DNA of 61,380 nucleotides from Cellulosimicrobium funkei (GTDB lineage Bacteria > Actinomycetota > Actinomycetes > Actinomycetales > Cellulomonadaceae): positions 1-61,380 of the forward strand of contig NZ_JNBQ01000020.1 in the NCBI RefSeq assembly GCF_001019615.1, read 5' to 3'. How positions within the stretch are numbered: the first letter of the stretch is position 1; every line of letters begins with the position of its first letter. Below the pieces are notes generated by a model. That model was not told the DNA's origin, made no database searches, and saw nothing but the letters and a program-made list of their open reading frames with translations. Of the stretch, positions 18,719 through 27,820 are shown one piece after another. The position numbers and the translations under genes are program-made.

Positions 18719-19570
18719 ATGACGACGACGCCTGCGAGCACACCCCCGCTCGACGACCCCGCGACCGACCCGTTCCTCGTGGCACGGGCCGCCGCCGACC
18801 ACATCGCGCAGGCCACGGGGGTCGACGGCCACGACATGGCCCTCGTGCTCGGCTCGGGCTGGGGCGGGGCCGCGGAGCTCCTGGGCGAGGTCGTCGCGGA
18901 GGTCCCGACGCACGAGATCCCCGGCTTCTCCGCCCCTGCGGTCGCGGGCCACCTCTCGGTGACCCGGTCGATCCGGGTCGAGCGCGCGGACGGCTCGGTG
19001 CGCCACGCGCTCGTGCTCGGCTCGCGCACGCACCTGTACGAGGGCAAGGGCGTGCGCGCCGTCGTGCACGGAGTGCGCACGGCCGCGGCGACGGGCGCGG
19101 AGACGCTCATCCTCACGAACGGGTGCGGCGGGCTCAACCAGGAGTGGGGCGCGGGCACGCCCGTGCTGCTCTCGGACCACATCAACCTCACGGCCCGCAG
19201 CCCGCTCGAGGGACCGACTTTCGTCGACCTCACCGACGTCTACTCGCCGCGCCTGCGCGAGCTCGCGCACCGCGTCGACCCGACCCTCCCGGAGGGCGTG
19301 TACGCGCAGTTCCCCGGGCCGCACTACGAGACCCCGGCCGAGGTGCGCATGGCCGGGATCCTCGGCGCCGACCTGGTGGGCATGTCCACGACGCTCGAGG
19401 CCATCGCGGCCCGCCACTGCGGACTCGAGGTGCTCGGCGTCTCGCTCGTGACGAACCTCGCCGCCGGGATCAGCCCGACGCCGCTCTCCCACGCCGAGGT
19501 CATCGAGGCCGGCCAGGCCGCGGGACCCCGGATCAGCGCCCTCCTGGCCGACATCGCGAAGCTGGTGTGA
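18719..19570 (+). CDS. Purine-nucleoside phosphorylase
   Basis: 283-residue PNP of the trimeric type; it splits purine (deoxy)nucleosides with phosphate into base and (deoxy)ribose-1-phosphate. Motifs visible: phosphate-binding LGSGWGG, SRTHLYEGKGV, LTNGCGGLNQEW and the substrate region PGPHYETPAEVRM with GADLVGMSTTLEAIAARH. The start is set by the -10 box 7 bases upstream. The following mutase starts 1 base after the stop; together they feed deoxyribose-5-phosphate to DeoC. Confidence 0.93.
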   Translation: MTTTPASTPPLDDPATDPFLVARAAADHIAQATGVDGHDMALVLGSGWGGAAELLGEVVAEVPTHEIPGFSAPAVAGHLSVTRSIRVERADGSVRHALVLGSRTHLYEGKGVRAVVHGVRTAAATGAETLILTNGCGGLNQEWGAGTPVLLSDHINLTARSPLEGPTFVDLTDVYSPRLRELAHRVDPTLPEGVYAQFPGPHYETPAEVRMAGILGADLVGMSTTLEAIAARHCGLEVLGVSLVTNLAAGISPTPLSHAEVIEAGQAAGPRISALLADIAKLV

Positions 19571-19571
19571 C

Positions 19572-21416
19572 ATGACGGACCGCACCGCGGGATACCGGAC
19601 CGACCCTGCCGACGACCCGACGTTCGACCCGGGGACCGACCGCGGCGCCTTCCTCGAGCGCGTCGCCGCGTGGGTCGACGACGACGTCGACGCGGGCGAC
19701 CAGGACGAGCTGCGGCACCTGCTCGACCTCGCGGACTCACCCGACCCGCGCAAGCACGACGTGCGCGTCGCCGCTCTCGCCGAGCTCCAGGACCGGTTCT
19801 CGGGACCGCTCGAGTTCGGCACCGCCGGCCTCCGTGGCCGCATGGCCGCCGGGCCGCACCGCATGAACCGCGCCGTCGTGATCCGCGCGGCGGCGGGCCT
19901 CGGGGCCTTCCTCCTCGACACGCTCGGCCCCGCGGGCGCCGGCGGCGGGGCCCGCCCGCGCGTCGTCGTCGGGTTCGACGCGCGGCACCGCTCGCGCGCG
20001 TTCGCCGTCGACAGCGCGGCCGTGCTCACGGCGGCCGGTCTCGACGTGCTCGTGCTGCCGTCCGCCCTGCCGACGCCGGTGCTCGCGTTCGCGGTGCGCC
20101 ACCTCGGCGCGGACGCGGGCGTCATGGTGACCGCGAGCCACAACCCGCCCGCCGACAACGGCTACAAGGTCTACCTCGGCGGGCGCGTCGTCGCGGACTC
20201 CGGGCAGGGTGCCCAGATCGTCCCGCCCTACGACGCGCGCATCGCCGCCGCGATCGCGGCCGTCGGCCCGGCGCGGTCCGTCCCGCGCGCAGGCTCGGGG
20301 TGGACCGTCCTGGGCCGCGACGTCGTCGACGCGTACGTCCGCTCTGTCCTCGCGCTGTCCGACGGCGCACCCCGCCGGCTCAAGGTCGTCACCACCGCGC
20401 TGCACGGCGTGGGCGGCGAGACGGTCGCGCACGTGCTGCGCGACGCGGGCTTCACGACCGTCGTCCCGGTCGAGGAGCAGCTCGACCCGAACCCCGACTT
20501 CCCGTCCGTCGCGTTCCCCAACCCGGAGGAGCCGGGCGCGATGGACCTCGCGCTCGCCGTCGCGCAAGACTCCGCGGCCGACGTCGTGCTGGCCAACGAC
20601 CCCGACGCCGACCGCTGCGCGGTCGCGGTGTTCGACCCGCGCGTCGGCACCTACCAGGGTGCGGAGACCGCGCGCTCCAACGGCTGGCGCATGCTGCACG
20701 GCGACGAGGTGGGCGCGCTGCTCGGCGACGACGTCGCACGGCGCGTCGCGGCGTCCGGCGCCGCAGGCGGGGTGCTCGCGTGCTCGGTCGTGTCCTCGCG
20801 GCTGCTCGGGAAGATCGCGGCCGCGCACGGCCTCGGCTTCGCGACGACGCTCACGGGCTTCAAGTGGATCTCGCGGGTCGACGGGCTCGTCTTCGGCTAC
20901 GAGGAGGCGCTCGGGTACTGCGTCGACCCCGCGCACGTGCGCGACAAGGACGGGATCAGCGCCGCGCTGCTCGTCGCGCAGCTCGCGAACCGGCTCAAGG
21001 CCGAGGGCCGCTCGCTCGTCGACGCGCTCGACGACCTGGCACGCCAGCACGGCCTCCACGTGAGCGACCAGCTCTCCGCGCGGTTCACCGACCTCGACCG
21101 CATCGGCGAGACGATGACGCACCTGCGGGCCGCTCCCCCGCGCACGCTCGCGGGCGCCGGCGTCTCGGACGTCGCCGACCTCTCGGCCGGTCTCGACGGC
21201 CTGCCGCCCACCGACGGCGTGCGCATCCTCACGGCCGACGGGACACGCGTCATCGTGCGCCCGAGCGGGACCGAGCCGAAGGTGAAGTGCTACCTCGAGG
21301 TCGTGCTGCCCGTCGCCCCCGACGCGTCGCACGACGACCTCACGGCGGCCCGCGCCGCCGCACGCGACCGCCTCGACCGCGTGAAGGCGGACATGCAGCG
21401 GGCTCTGGGTCTGTGA
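19572..21416 (+). CDS. pmmB: Phosphohexomutase family protein, probable phosphopentomutase/PmmB
   Basis: 614-residue alpha-D-phosphohexomutase with the phosphoserine loop at S189 (TASHNPP), Mg site DPDADR at residues 343-348, sugar-binding GYEEALGY and phosphate-binding RPSGTEPKVKCY near the C-terminus. Orthologues next to PNP are annotated PmmB. Placed between PNP and deoC it most likely interconverts (deoxy)ribose-1- and -5-phosphate, linking nucleoside phosphorolysis to DeoC. A hexose activity cannot be excluded. GTG-free ATG start one base after the PNP stop. Confidence 0.88.
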   Translation: MTDRTAGYRTDPADDPTFDPGTDRGAFLERVAAWVDDDVDAGDQDELRHLLDLADSPDPRKHDVRVAALAELQDRFSGPLEFGTAGLRGRMAAGPHRMNRAVVIRAAAGLGAFLLDTLGPAGAGGGARPRVVVGFDARHRSRAFAVDSAAVLTAAGLDVLVLPSALPTPVLAFAVRHLGADAGVMVTASHNPPADNGYKVYLGGRVVADSGQGAQIVPPYDARIAAAIAAVGPARSVPRAGSGWTVLGRDVVDAYVRSVLALSDGAPRRLKVVTTALHGVGGETVAHVLRDAGFTTVVPVEEQLDPNPDFPSVAFPNPEEPGAMDLALAVAQDSAADVVLANDPDADRCAVAVFDPRVGTYQGAETARSNGWRMLHGDEVGALLGDDVARRVAASGAAGGVLACSVVSSRLLGKIAAAHGLGFATTLTGFKWISRVDGLVFGYEEALGYCVDPAHVRDKDGISAALLVAQLANRLKAEGRSLVDALDDLARQHGLHVSDQLSARFTDLDRIGETMTHLRAAPPRTLAGAGVSDVADLSAGLDGLPPTDGVRILTADGTRVIVRPSGTEPKVKCYLEVVLPVAPDASHDDLTAARAAARDRLDRVKADMQRALGL

Positions 21417-21463
21417 CGGTCGGTACGACTGGCGGCACGCCCGCCGCGAGGCGTACCGGCGGG

Positions 21464-21469
21464 TAACCT
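21464..21469 (+). promoter_or_regulatory. Leaderless -10 box TAACCT
   Basis: TAACCT ends 6 bases before the deoC ATG at 21476, giving deoC and the two aldehyde dehydrogenase genes their own promoter. Confidence 0.55.
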
Positions 21470-21475
21470 GGGGCG

Positions 21476-22537
21476 ATGAGCACAACGACACCGACGTCGG
21501 TCGCCGAGACCGGCCGGGCGAGCACCGGAACGGCCCCGGCGACCCCGGGTTCCGCCGACCGGTCCGCTGCCGAGATCGCCGATCTCGCGCGCTCCGTGAC
21601 GGGTTCCGCCCTCCTCGACGACACCGCGTGGCGCCGCTACCTGCACGGGCTGCCGGGGGTGGACAAGGTGGGCGCCGACGGCCGCGCGGCAGCCCTGGGC
21701 ACCCGCTCGATCAAGACGACGTCCAAGGCCTGGGCGCTCGACACGATCATCCGCATGGTCGACCTCACGACGCTCGAGGGCGCGGACACGCCCGGCAAGG
21801 TGCGCGCGCTCGCCGCGAAGGCCGTGCGCCCCGAGCCCGCCGACCCGTCGTGCCCGTCGGCCGCCGCCGTGTGCGTGTACAACGACCTCGTCCCGGTCGC
21901 CGTCGAGGCGCTCGCCGGGACGGGCGTCAAGGTCGCCGCCGTCTCGACCGCGTTCCCGTCGGGCCGCGCGAGCCGCGCGGTGCGCCTCGCGGACACGCGC
22001 GACGCGGTCGAGGCCGGCGCGGACGAGATCGACATGGTCATCGACCGCGGCGCGTTCCTGTCCGGCCGGTACTCCCAGGTCTACGAGGACATCGTCGCCG
22101 TGCGCGAGGAGTGCCGCGCGAACGGGCACCACGCGCACCTCAAGGTCATCCTCGAGACGGGCGAGCTCGCCACGTACGACAACGTGCGCCGCGCGTCGTG
22201 GCTCGCGATGCTCGCGGGAGCCGACTTCATCAAGACGAGCACCGGCAAGGTCTCCCCCGCCGCGACGCTCCCGGTGACGATCGTCATGCTCGAGGCCGTG
22301 CGCGACTTCCGCGCCCTCACGGGCGTGCCGATCGGGGTCAAGCCCGCCGGGGGCATCCGCACGTCGAAGGACGCGATCAAGTACCTCGTCGCGGTCAACG
22401 AGACCGCGGGCGGCGACTGGCTCGACCCGGACTGGTTCCGGTTCGGTGCGTCGTCGCTGCTCAACGACGTGCTCATGCAGCGCAACAAGCTCGCCACGGG
22501 TGCCTACTGGGGCCCCGACTACGTGACCGTCGACTGA
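21476..22537 (+). CDS. deoC: Deoxyribose-phosphate aldolase
   Basis: 353-residue class I aldolase cleaving 2-deoxyribose-5-phosphate to acetaldehyde and glyceraldehyde-3-phosphate. The Schiff-base lysine is K253 in GADFIKTSTGK, and K-containing GVKPAGGIRTSKDA follows. About 60 residues longer than short bacterial DeoC, like the longer eukaryote-type class. The adjacent aldehyde dehydrogenases probably oxidise the acetaldehyde produced. Confidence 0.95.
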   Translation: MSTTTPTSVAETGRASTGTAPATPGSADRSAAEIADLARSVTGSALLDDTAWRRYLHGLPGVDKVGADGRAAALGTRSIKTTSKAWALDTIIRMVDLTTLEGADTPGKVRALAAKAVRPEPADPSCPSAAAVCVYNDLVPVAVEALAGTGVKVAAVSTAFPSGRASRAVRLADTRDAVEAGADEIDMVIDRGAFLSGRYSQVYEDIVAVREECRANGHHAHLKVILETGELATYDNVRRASWLAMLAGADFIKTSTGKVSPAATLPVTIVMLEAVRDFRALTGVPIGVKPAGGIRTSKDAIKYLVAVNETAGGDWLDPDWFRFGASSLLNDVLMQRNKLATGAYWGPDYVTVD

Positions 22538-22555
22538 GCGGGACTGAAGGACACC

Positions 22556-24028
22556 ATGACCACCACAGCCAGCACGGCCGGCTCGCCGTTCGAGTACGCG
22601 CCGGCCCCCGAGTCGCGCGCCGTCGTCGACATCGCGTCGTCGTACGGCCTGTTCATCGACGGCGAGTTCACGCCGGCGTCGGACTCCGGCTCGTTCAAGA
22701 CCGTCAACCCCGCCACGGAGGAGGTCCTCGCCGAGGTCGCGGAGGCGACCGAGGAGGACGTCGACCGCGCCGTCCGCGCGGCGCGCCGCGCGCAGGAGAA
22801 GGTGTGGGGCCCGATGCCGGGTCGCGAGCGCGCCAAGTACCTGTTCCGCATCGCGCGCCTGCTCGCCGAGCGCTCGCGCGAGTTCGCGGTGCTCGAGACG
22901 CTCGACAACGGCAAGCCCATCCGCGAGTCGCGCGACGTCGACGTCCCGACGGCGGCTGCGCACTTCTTCTACTACGCGGGCTGGGCGGACAAGCTCGAGC
23001 ACGCGGGCTACGGCCCCGACCCGCGCCCGCACGGCGTCGCCGCGCAGGTCATCCCGTGGAACTTCCCGCTGCTCATGCTCGCGTGGAAGATCGCGCCCGC
23101 GCTCGCGACGGGCAACACGGTCGTGCTCAAGCCCGCCGAGACCACGCCGCTCACCGCGCTCCTCTTCGCGGACCTGCTCCGCCAGGCCGAGCTGCCGCCC
23201 GGCGTGGTCAACATCGTCACCGGCGCGCGCGCCACCGGCTCGGCGCTGGTCAACCACCCGGACGTCGACAAGATCGCGTTCACGGGCTCGACCCCGGTCG
23301 GCAAGCGCATCGCGCAGGAGATCGCGGGCACGCGCAAGCACGCGACGCTCGAGCTCGGCGGCAAGGCCGCGAACATCGTGTTCGACGACGCGCCGATCGA
23401 CCAGGCGATCGAGGGCATCGTCAACGGCATCTTCTTCAACCAGGGCCAGGTGTGCTGCGCCGGGTCGCGACTGCTCGTGCAGGAGTCGATCGCCGAGGAG
23501 CTCGTGGACCGGCTCAAGTCCCGCCTCGGTACGCTGCGCGTCGGCGACCCGATGGACAAGAACACCGACGTGGGAGCGATCAACTCGCCCCAGCAGCTCG
23601 CGCGCATCACCGAGCTCACCGACGCGGGCACCGCTGAGGGCGCCACGCGCTGGAGCCCGGACTGCGAGCTGCCGTCGTCGGGCTACTGGTTCGCGCCGAC
23701 GCTCTTCACGGGCGTCTCGGCCGCGCACCGCATCGCGCGCGAGGAGATCTTCGGCCCGGTGCTGAGCGTCCTGACGTTCCGCACCCCTGCCGAGGCCGTC
23801 GCCAAGGCGAACAACACCCCGTACGGGCTCTCCGCGGGGATCTGGACCGAGAAGGGGTCGCGGATCCTCTGGATGGCCGACCAGCTCCGCGCGGGCGTCG
23901 TGTGGTCCAACACCTTCAACCGGTTCGACCCGGCCAGCCCGTTCGGCGGCTACAAGGAGTCGGGCTACGGACGCGAGGGCGGCCGGCACGGCCTGGCGCC
24001 CTACCTGATCGAGGGGAGCACCTACTGA
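22556..24028 (+). CDS. Aldehyde dehydrogenase family protein (active subunit)
   Basis: 490-residue NAD-dependent ALDH. Rossmann region VIPWNFPLLMLAWKIAPALA, general base E266 in TLELGGKAAN, catalytic C300 in FNQGQVCCAGSR, and C-terminal SPFGGYKESGYGREGG are intact. GAAGGA lies upstream of the ATG. It follows deoC by 18 bases and overlaps the next ALDH-like gene (TGATG), so oxidation of acetaldehyde from deoxyribose is the likely job. See the partner for the ALDH16-like arrangement. Confidence 0.92.
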   Translation: MTTTASTAGSPFEYAPAPESRAVVDIASSYGLFIDGEFTPASDSGSFKTVNPATEEVLAEVAEATEEDVDRAVRAARRAQEKVWGPMPGRERAKYLFRIARLLAERSREFAVLETLDNGKPIRESRDVDVPTAAAHFFYYAGWADKLEHAGYGPDPRPHGVAAQVIPWNFPLLMLAWKIAPALATGNTVVLKPAETTPLTALLFADLLRQAELPPGVVNIVTGARATGSALVNHPDVDKIAFTGSTPVGKRIAQEIAGTRKHATLELGGKAANIVFDDAPIDQAIEGIVNGIFFNQGQVCCAGSRLLVQESIAEELVDRLKSRLGTLRVGDPMDKNTDVGAINSPQQLARITELTDAGTAEGATRWSPDCELPSSGYWFAPTLFTGVSAAHRIAREEIFGPVLSVLTFRTPAEAVAKANNTPYGLSAGIWTEKGSRILWMADQLRAGVVWSNTFNRFDPASPFGGYKESGYGREGGRHGLAPYLIEGSTY

Positions 24029-24960
24029 TGGCCCGCACGACGAAGGCGCCCACCGCGACCCGCACGGCGCCCGAGCGCCTCGGGGTGCGCAAGACGTACA
24101 AGCTCTACGTCGGCGGGAAGTTCCCCCGCAGCGAGTCGGGCCGCACGTACGAGGTGACGGACACCAAGGGCCGGTTCCTCGCGAACGTCGCCCAGGGCTC
24201 GCGCAAGGACGCGCGCGAGGCCGTCGTGGCCGCTCGCGCGGCGCAGGCGAAGTGGGCCGGGGCGACGGCCTACAACCGCGGCCAGGTGCTCTACCGCGTC
24301 GCGGAGATGATGGAGGGGCGCCGCGAGCAGTTCGTCGCCGAGGTCGTCGCGGGCGAGGGGCTCACGGCGCGCCAGGCCGAGCTCGCGGTCTCCGAGGCGA
24401 TCGACCGCTGGGTCTGGTACGCGGGCTGGACGGACAAGGTCGCGCAGGTCGCCGGCTCCGCCAACCCGGTCGCCGGACCGTACTTCAACCTGTCCTCGCC
24501 CGAGCCGACGGGCGTCGTCGTCGTCCTCGCCCCGCAGCGCTCGTCGCTGCTCGGCCTCGTCTCGACGATCGTCCCGCCGCTCGTCACGGGCAACGCCGTG
24601 ATCGTCGTCGCGAGCGAGCAGCGCCCGATCCCGGCCGTCACGCTGTCCGAGGTGCTCGCGACGTCGGACGTCCCGGGCGGCGTCGTGAACGTCCTCACGG
24701 GCTTCACCCGGGAGCTCGCTCCCCCGCTCGCGTCGCACCTCGACGTCAACGCGATCGACCTCGCGGGCGCCGTCGGCGCCGAGGGCGTCGCGTGGGGCGA
24801 GCTCGAGGCCGCCGCGGCCGACTCGGTCAAGCGCGTCCTGCGCCCCGCTGTCGGCCGCCGCGGCGACGACGCCGAGCCCGACTGGACCGAGGCCCCGCGC
24901 CCCCAGCGCATCCTCGCGTTCACCGAGACCAAGACGGTCTGGCACCCCAAGGGCGTCTGA
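24028..24960 (+). CDS. Half-length aldehyde-dehydrogenase-like protein lacking the catalytic domain
   Basis: 310 residues similar to the N-terminal cofactor half of an ALDH (YKLYVGGKFPRSESGRTYEV through PGGVVNVLTGF). After about residue 255 it departs, with no ELGG motif, no catalytic Cys and no C-terminal FGG segment. The tail ends DWTEAPRPQRILAFTETKTVWHPKGV. The frame is clean and the start overlaps the stop of the full ALDH, so it looks like a maintained subunit rather than debris. The pair resembles a split ALDH16, where a second ALDH domain lacks the nucleophile. A structural or regulatory role is inferred. Confidence 0.8.
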   Translation: MARTTKAPTATRTAPERLGVRKTYKLYVGGKFPRSESGRTYEVTDTKGRFLANVAQGSRKDAREAVVAARAAQAKWAGATAYNRGQVLYRVAEMMEGRREQFVAEVVAGEGLTARQAELAVSEAIDRWVWYAGWTDKVAQVAGSANPVAGPYFNLSSPEPTGVVVVLAPQRSSLLGLVSTIVPPLVTGNAVIVVASEQRPIPAVTLSEVLATSDVPGGVVNVLTGFTRELAPPLASHLDVNAIDLAGAVGAEGVAWGELEAAAADSVKRVLRPAVGRRGDDAEPDWTEAPRPQRILAFTETKTVWHPKGV

Positions 24961-24975
24961 CCCCCGGCCGAGCAC

Positions 24976-25016
24976 GACTGTGGTGCCGTGATCGCGTCGA
25001 TCACGGCACCACAGTC
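24976..25016. terminator. 19-bp perfect hairpin between convergent ALDH and adenosine deaminase genes
   Basis: 24976-24994 and 24998-25016 are perfect inverted repeats with a 3-base CGT loop. It lies after the plus-strand deoC operon and before the convergent add stop, so it can terminate both. No T tract. Confidence 0.85.
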
Positions 25017-25051
25017 ATCGTGCGGCGAGCCGGGTGGGTCGGCAGGTGTGC

Positions 25052-26182
25052 TCAGAGCTGCGCGCCCTGGACCTCCTGGTAGCCCGGCAGGATCACGTCG
25101 TCGACGAGCGCGCGACGCTCGTCGTGGTGGACGAACGCGCTCCACGCGGCGGTCATCGTCACGTCGGCGAGGTCGTCGATCGTCCACCCGGCGTGCTCGA
25201 CGAGCAGCGCCATCTCCTGCGTCATGGTCGTGCGCGACATGAGGCGGTTGTCGGTGTTGAGCGTGACCGCGAAGTCGAGCTCCTTGAGCCGCGTGATCGG
25301 GTGGTCGGCGACCGACGTCGCCGCCCCGGTCTGCACGTTGGACGACGGGCACAGCTCGAGCGGGACCTGGTGGTCGCGCACCCAGTGCGCGAGGAGGCCG
25401 AGCGCGGCCGTCCCGGACTCGCCCTCGGCGCTGTGCGGGAACTCGGGATCGAACGTGATGTCCTCGACGATGCGCACGCCGTGGCCGATGCGGCTCGCTT
25501 GCCCGAGGTGCACGGCCTCGGCGATCGACTCCGGGCCGGCGGCCTCGCCCGCGTGGATGGTGACGGGGAAGTTCTGGTCGGCGAGGTAGCGCCAGATCTC
25601 CGCGTGGCGCGAGGGCGGGAACCCGTCCTCGGCACCGGCGATGTCGAACCCGACGACGCCGTTCGCGCGGTTCGCGACGGCGAGCTCGGCGATCTCCTGC
25701 CACCGGTCCGCGTGGCGCATGGCGGTGACGAGCTGCCCGACGCGGATGGTCCGGCCCTCGGCGGCGGCCTCGGCGACGCCCTGCTCGATGCCGGACTGGA
25801 CGGCGTCGACGGTCTCCTGGAGCGTCAGCCCGCGCTGGAGGTGCTGCTCGGGCGCCCAGCGTTGCTCGGCGTACACGACGCCGTCGCGCGCGAGGTCAAG
25901 CACCGCCTCGCGCGCCACGCGGGCCAGCGCCGCGGGGGTCTGCATGACCGCGATGGTGTGGTCGAACGTCTCGAGGTAGCGCACGAGCGAGCCGGAGTCG
26001 GCCGACTCGGCGAACCAGGCTCCGAGGGCCTCGGCGTCGCCCGCGGGGAGCTGGTGCCCGACGTCGGCGGCGAGCTCGAGGATCGTGGCGGGGCGGAGCC
26101 CACCGTCGAGGTGGTCGTGCAGCACGACCTTGGGCAGCGAGCGGATGACGTCGACCGTCAGGGGGGCGTTCTCGGTGGTCAT
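25052..26182 (-). CDS. add: Adenosine deaminase
   Basis: 376-residue zinc enzyme converting (deoxy)adenosine to (deoxy)inosine. Metal and catalytic motifs are HDHLDGG (H22, H24), PVTIHAGEAAGPESI, ASRIGHGVRI, CPSSNVQTG and LNTDNRLMS. Normal length. ATG at 26182. It sits between the PNP-deoC cluster and the nucleoside importer operon, so the product would be used by the PNP gene upstream. Confidence 0.95.
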   Translation of the reverse strand: MTTENAPLTVDVIRSLPKVVLHDHLDGGLRPATILELAADVGHQLPAGDAEALGAWFAESADSGSLVRYLETFDHTIAVMQTPAALARVAREAVLDLARDGVVYAEQRWAPEQHLQRGLTLQETVDAVQSGIEQGVAEAAAEGRTIRVGQLVTAMRHADRWQEIAELAVANRANGVVGFDIAGAEDGFPPSRHAEIWRYLADQNFPVTIHAGEAAGPESIAEAVHLGQASRIGHGVRIVEDITFDPEFPHSAEGESGTAALGLLAHWVRDHQVPLELCPSSNVQTGAATSVADHPITRLKELDFAVTLNTDNRLMSRTTMTQEMALLVEHAGWTIDDLADVTMTAAWSAFVHHDERRALVDDVILPGYQEVQGAQL

Positions 26183-26244
26183 GCGCTCACGGTACCGGCC
26201 GGTACGCCTGCGCTCGCGCCGAGCGGTCGGACGGGCCCGGCCGG

Positions 26245-26484
26245 TCAGGCGTAGTCGTCCTCCTCGCCCGGCACGGCGGACGCCTGCTCGACGACGTCGG
26301 CCTCGTTCGCCTCGCCCTCGAGGTCCGGTCGCGCGGTGCGCGGACGGTACTCGTCGCCCTCGTGCTCGGCGTCGTCGACGCCCGGGCTGTCGTCCTCCGA
26401 CTCCTCGACCAGGCTCACGACCTCGTCGTCCTGCTCGACGAGGCCGGCGTCCCGCCACGCGTCGTTCCCGGGCACGGTGCTCAT
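26245..26484 (-). CDS. Small acidic protein, hypothetical
   Basis: 79 residues, very rich in Asp and Glu, no hydrophobic segment, probably partly disordered. The ending RPDLEGEANEADVVEQASAVP is typical of small conserved actinobacterial acidic proteins of unknown role. The ATG overlaps the stop of the papain-like gene (ATGA), so it is translated from the same operon. No function is proposed. Confidence 0.7.
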   Translation of the reverse strand: MSTVPGNDAWRDAGLVEQDDEVVSLVEESEDDSPGVDDAEHEGDEYRPRTARPDLEGEANEADVVEQASAVPGEEDDYA

Positions 26485-27479
26485 CGCGTCTCCTCACCTG
26501 ACGACTCGGCGCGTTCCACGGACGTGGCGGCCGCTTCCATCCTCGCGCCGCGCGTGGGGGCTCGCCAGCCCTGCCGTCCAGCCGGGAGGAGTGCCCAGCA
26601 GACGTGCGGCCAGCCCCCGAGCGCGTGCCGCACCGCGGGCGACCGGGCGCCGTCGAGCAGGTGCACCGCGTCCAGGTCGTGCACGGTGCCCGACGACGGC
26701 TCGTAGACCCGGCACCGACGCGCCCGCGCGTCGGCGTCCGTGAGGAGCACGACGTGACGCGGCACCGCCGTCGCGATCCCGAGCGCGAGGTTACCGCCCG
26801 TGAAGAGGGGCACCGGCACACCGCACGCGGCCGCGGCGAGGGCGGCCCGGACCACCTGCTCGTCCCGGGCCCCGACGACGACGCGCTCGACGTACCGCAC
26901 GTCCGCGTGGCGCGCGGCCCGCGCGGCACCCCACGGGGGTGTCCCGAGGGAGGCGGGCCATGGCAGCGGGCCGAGGGCGGCATGGTTGGTGCGCCGCTTC
27001 ACCGCCTGCTGCAGCTCCCCGAACCGTGCCGCGCCGCCCGACCAGGACCGGCCCCTGGGCCCCGGGTCGTCCTCGGGGTGCAGGCCCGTGGCGAGCCACA
27101 GGGCGAGCACCGGGTCGCCTGCCGCGGCGAGCAGGCCGAGCACGGCCGAGCCGCACGTCGTCGCGTCGGTCTGGCGCGCGCGATCCCCGCCGAGCTCGAG
27201 CGGACGGACCCGGCCGTCGCGTGACGCCTCGGGGGCGGCACGGCCCAGCGGGTCGACGACGGCGCGCCGGGTCCTCGGGTCGAGCGCACCGAGGGTCGTG
27301 GCGAGGGCTCGCACCCTCGAGACGGGGTGGCCCGCGCGCCGGGCGAGGTCGAGCGCGTGCTCCGTGCCGCCGTCGGGCCGGTAGAGGGCAGCGGGTGGTG
27401 GTCCCGGCACGGCCCGGGCGGACACGAGCCGCGCGAGGTCGGTGACCCGGAGCGCGCCGAGCGGGCCGGGGACCTTCAT
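26481..27479 (-). CDS. Probable papain-like (C39-like) cysteine peptidase fold protein
   Basis: 332 residues, no signal peptide. The pattern RQTDATTCGSAVLGLL (Q103 oxyanion, C109 nucleophile), then RHVVLLTDAD (H242) and RVYEPSSGTVHDL (E260), follows the order Gln-Cys-His-acid of papain-like and C39-like peptidases. Between them are Trp/Pro-rich loops. It was not recognised as a named family. It begins at the ATG overlapping the upstream DUF202 stop, in an operon with two DUF202 membrane proteins. It could be a peptidase, transglutaminase-like enzyme or an inactive relative. Confidence 0.6.
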   Translation of the reverse strand: MKVPGPLGALRVTDLARLVSARAVPGPPPAALYRPDGGTEHALDLARRAGHPVSRVRALATTLGALDPRTRRAVVDPLGRAAPEASRDGRVRPLELGGDRARQTDATTCGSAVLGLLAAAGDPVLALWLATGLHPEDDPGPRGRSWSGGAARFGELQQAVKRRTNHAALGPLPWPASLGTPPWGAARAARHADVRYVERVVVGARDEQVVRAALAAAACGVPVPLFTGGNLALGIATAVPRHVVLLTDADARARRCRVYEPSSGTVHDLDAVHLLDGARSPAVRHALGGWPHVCWALLPAGRQGWRAPTRGARMEAAATSVERAESSGEETR

Positions 27480-27820
27480 GCCGCTCCCAGCGCCCGGCCG
27501 AGCGCCCAGACGGCACCCACGACGGCCAGCACGACGACGAGGCTCGCCACACGCACCAGGAAGGACCACGAGTACAGCCGGCCGCTCCCGGGCAGCCCGC
27601 CGGTCGGGGGACGCAGGACGGCGGGGACCAGCGCCAGCACGCCGACGGCGACCGCCGCGCACACGGTCACCGTGGACCCGGAGCGGAGACCGGCGGCGGC
27701 GAGGACGAGCGACCCGACGACCACGCCGAGCACCGTCCGCTGCCACGCGAGCGCCGTGCGCTCCGGCTGCATGCCCTCGTCCCGGACCGGCGTGGGCCCC
27801 TCCCCGGTCGGCAGGCTCAC
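27476..27820 (-). CDS. DUF202 membrane protein (second of pair)
   Basis: 114 residues with the DUF202 signature QPERTALAWQRTVLG near residue 20 and three hydrophobic segments. GTG start overlaps the stop of the first DUF202 gene (GTGA) and its own stop overlaps the next ATG. The role of DUF202 is unknown; the paired arrangement suggests a heteromer. Confidence 0.8.
   Translation of the reverse strand: MSLPTGEGPTPVRDEGMQPERTALAWQRTVLGVVVGSLVLAAAGLRSGSTVTVCAAVAVGVLALVPAVLRPPTGGLPGSGRLYSWSFLVRVASLVVVLAVVGAVWALGRALGAA

Noticed and set aside
25052-26983. Longer adenosine deaminase frame starting at 26983
   Set aside because: The extra 267 residues are antisense/out-of-frame to the acidic protein and papain-like genes; the ATG at 26182 begins the conserved sequence.
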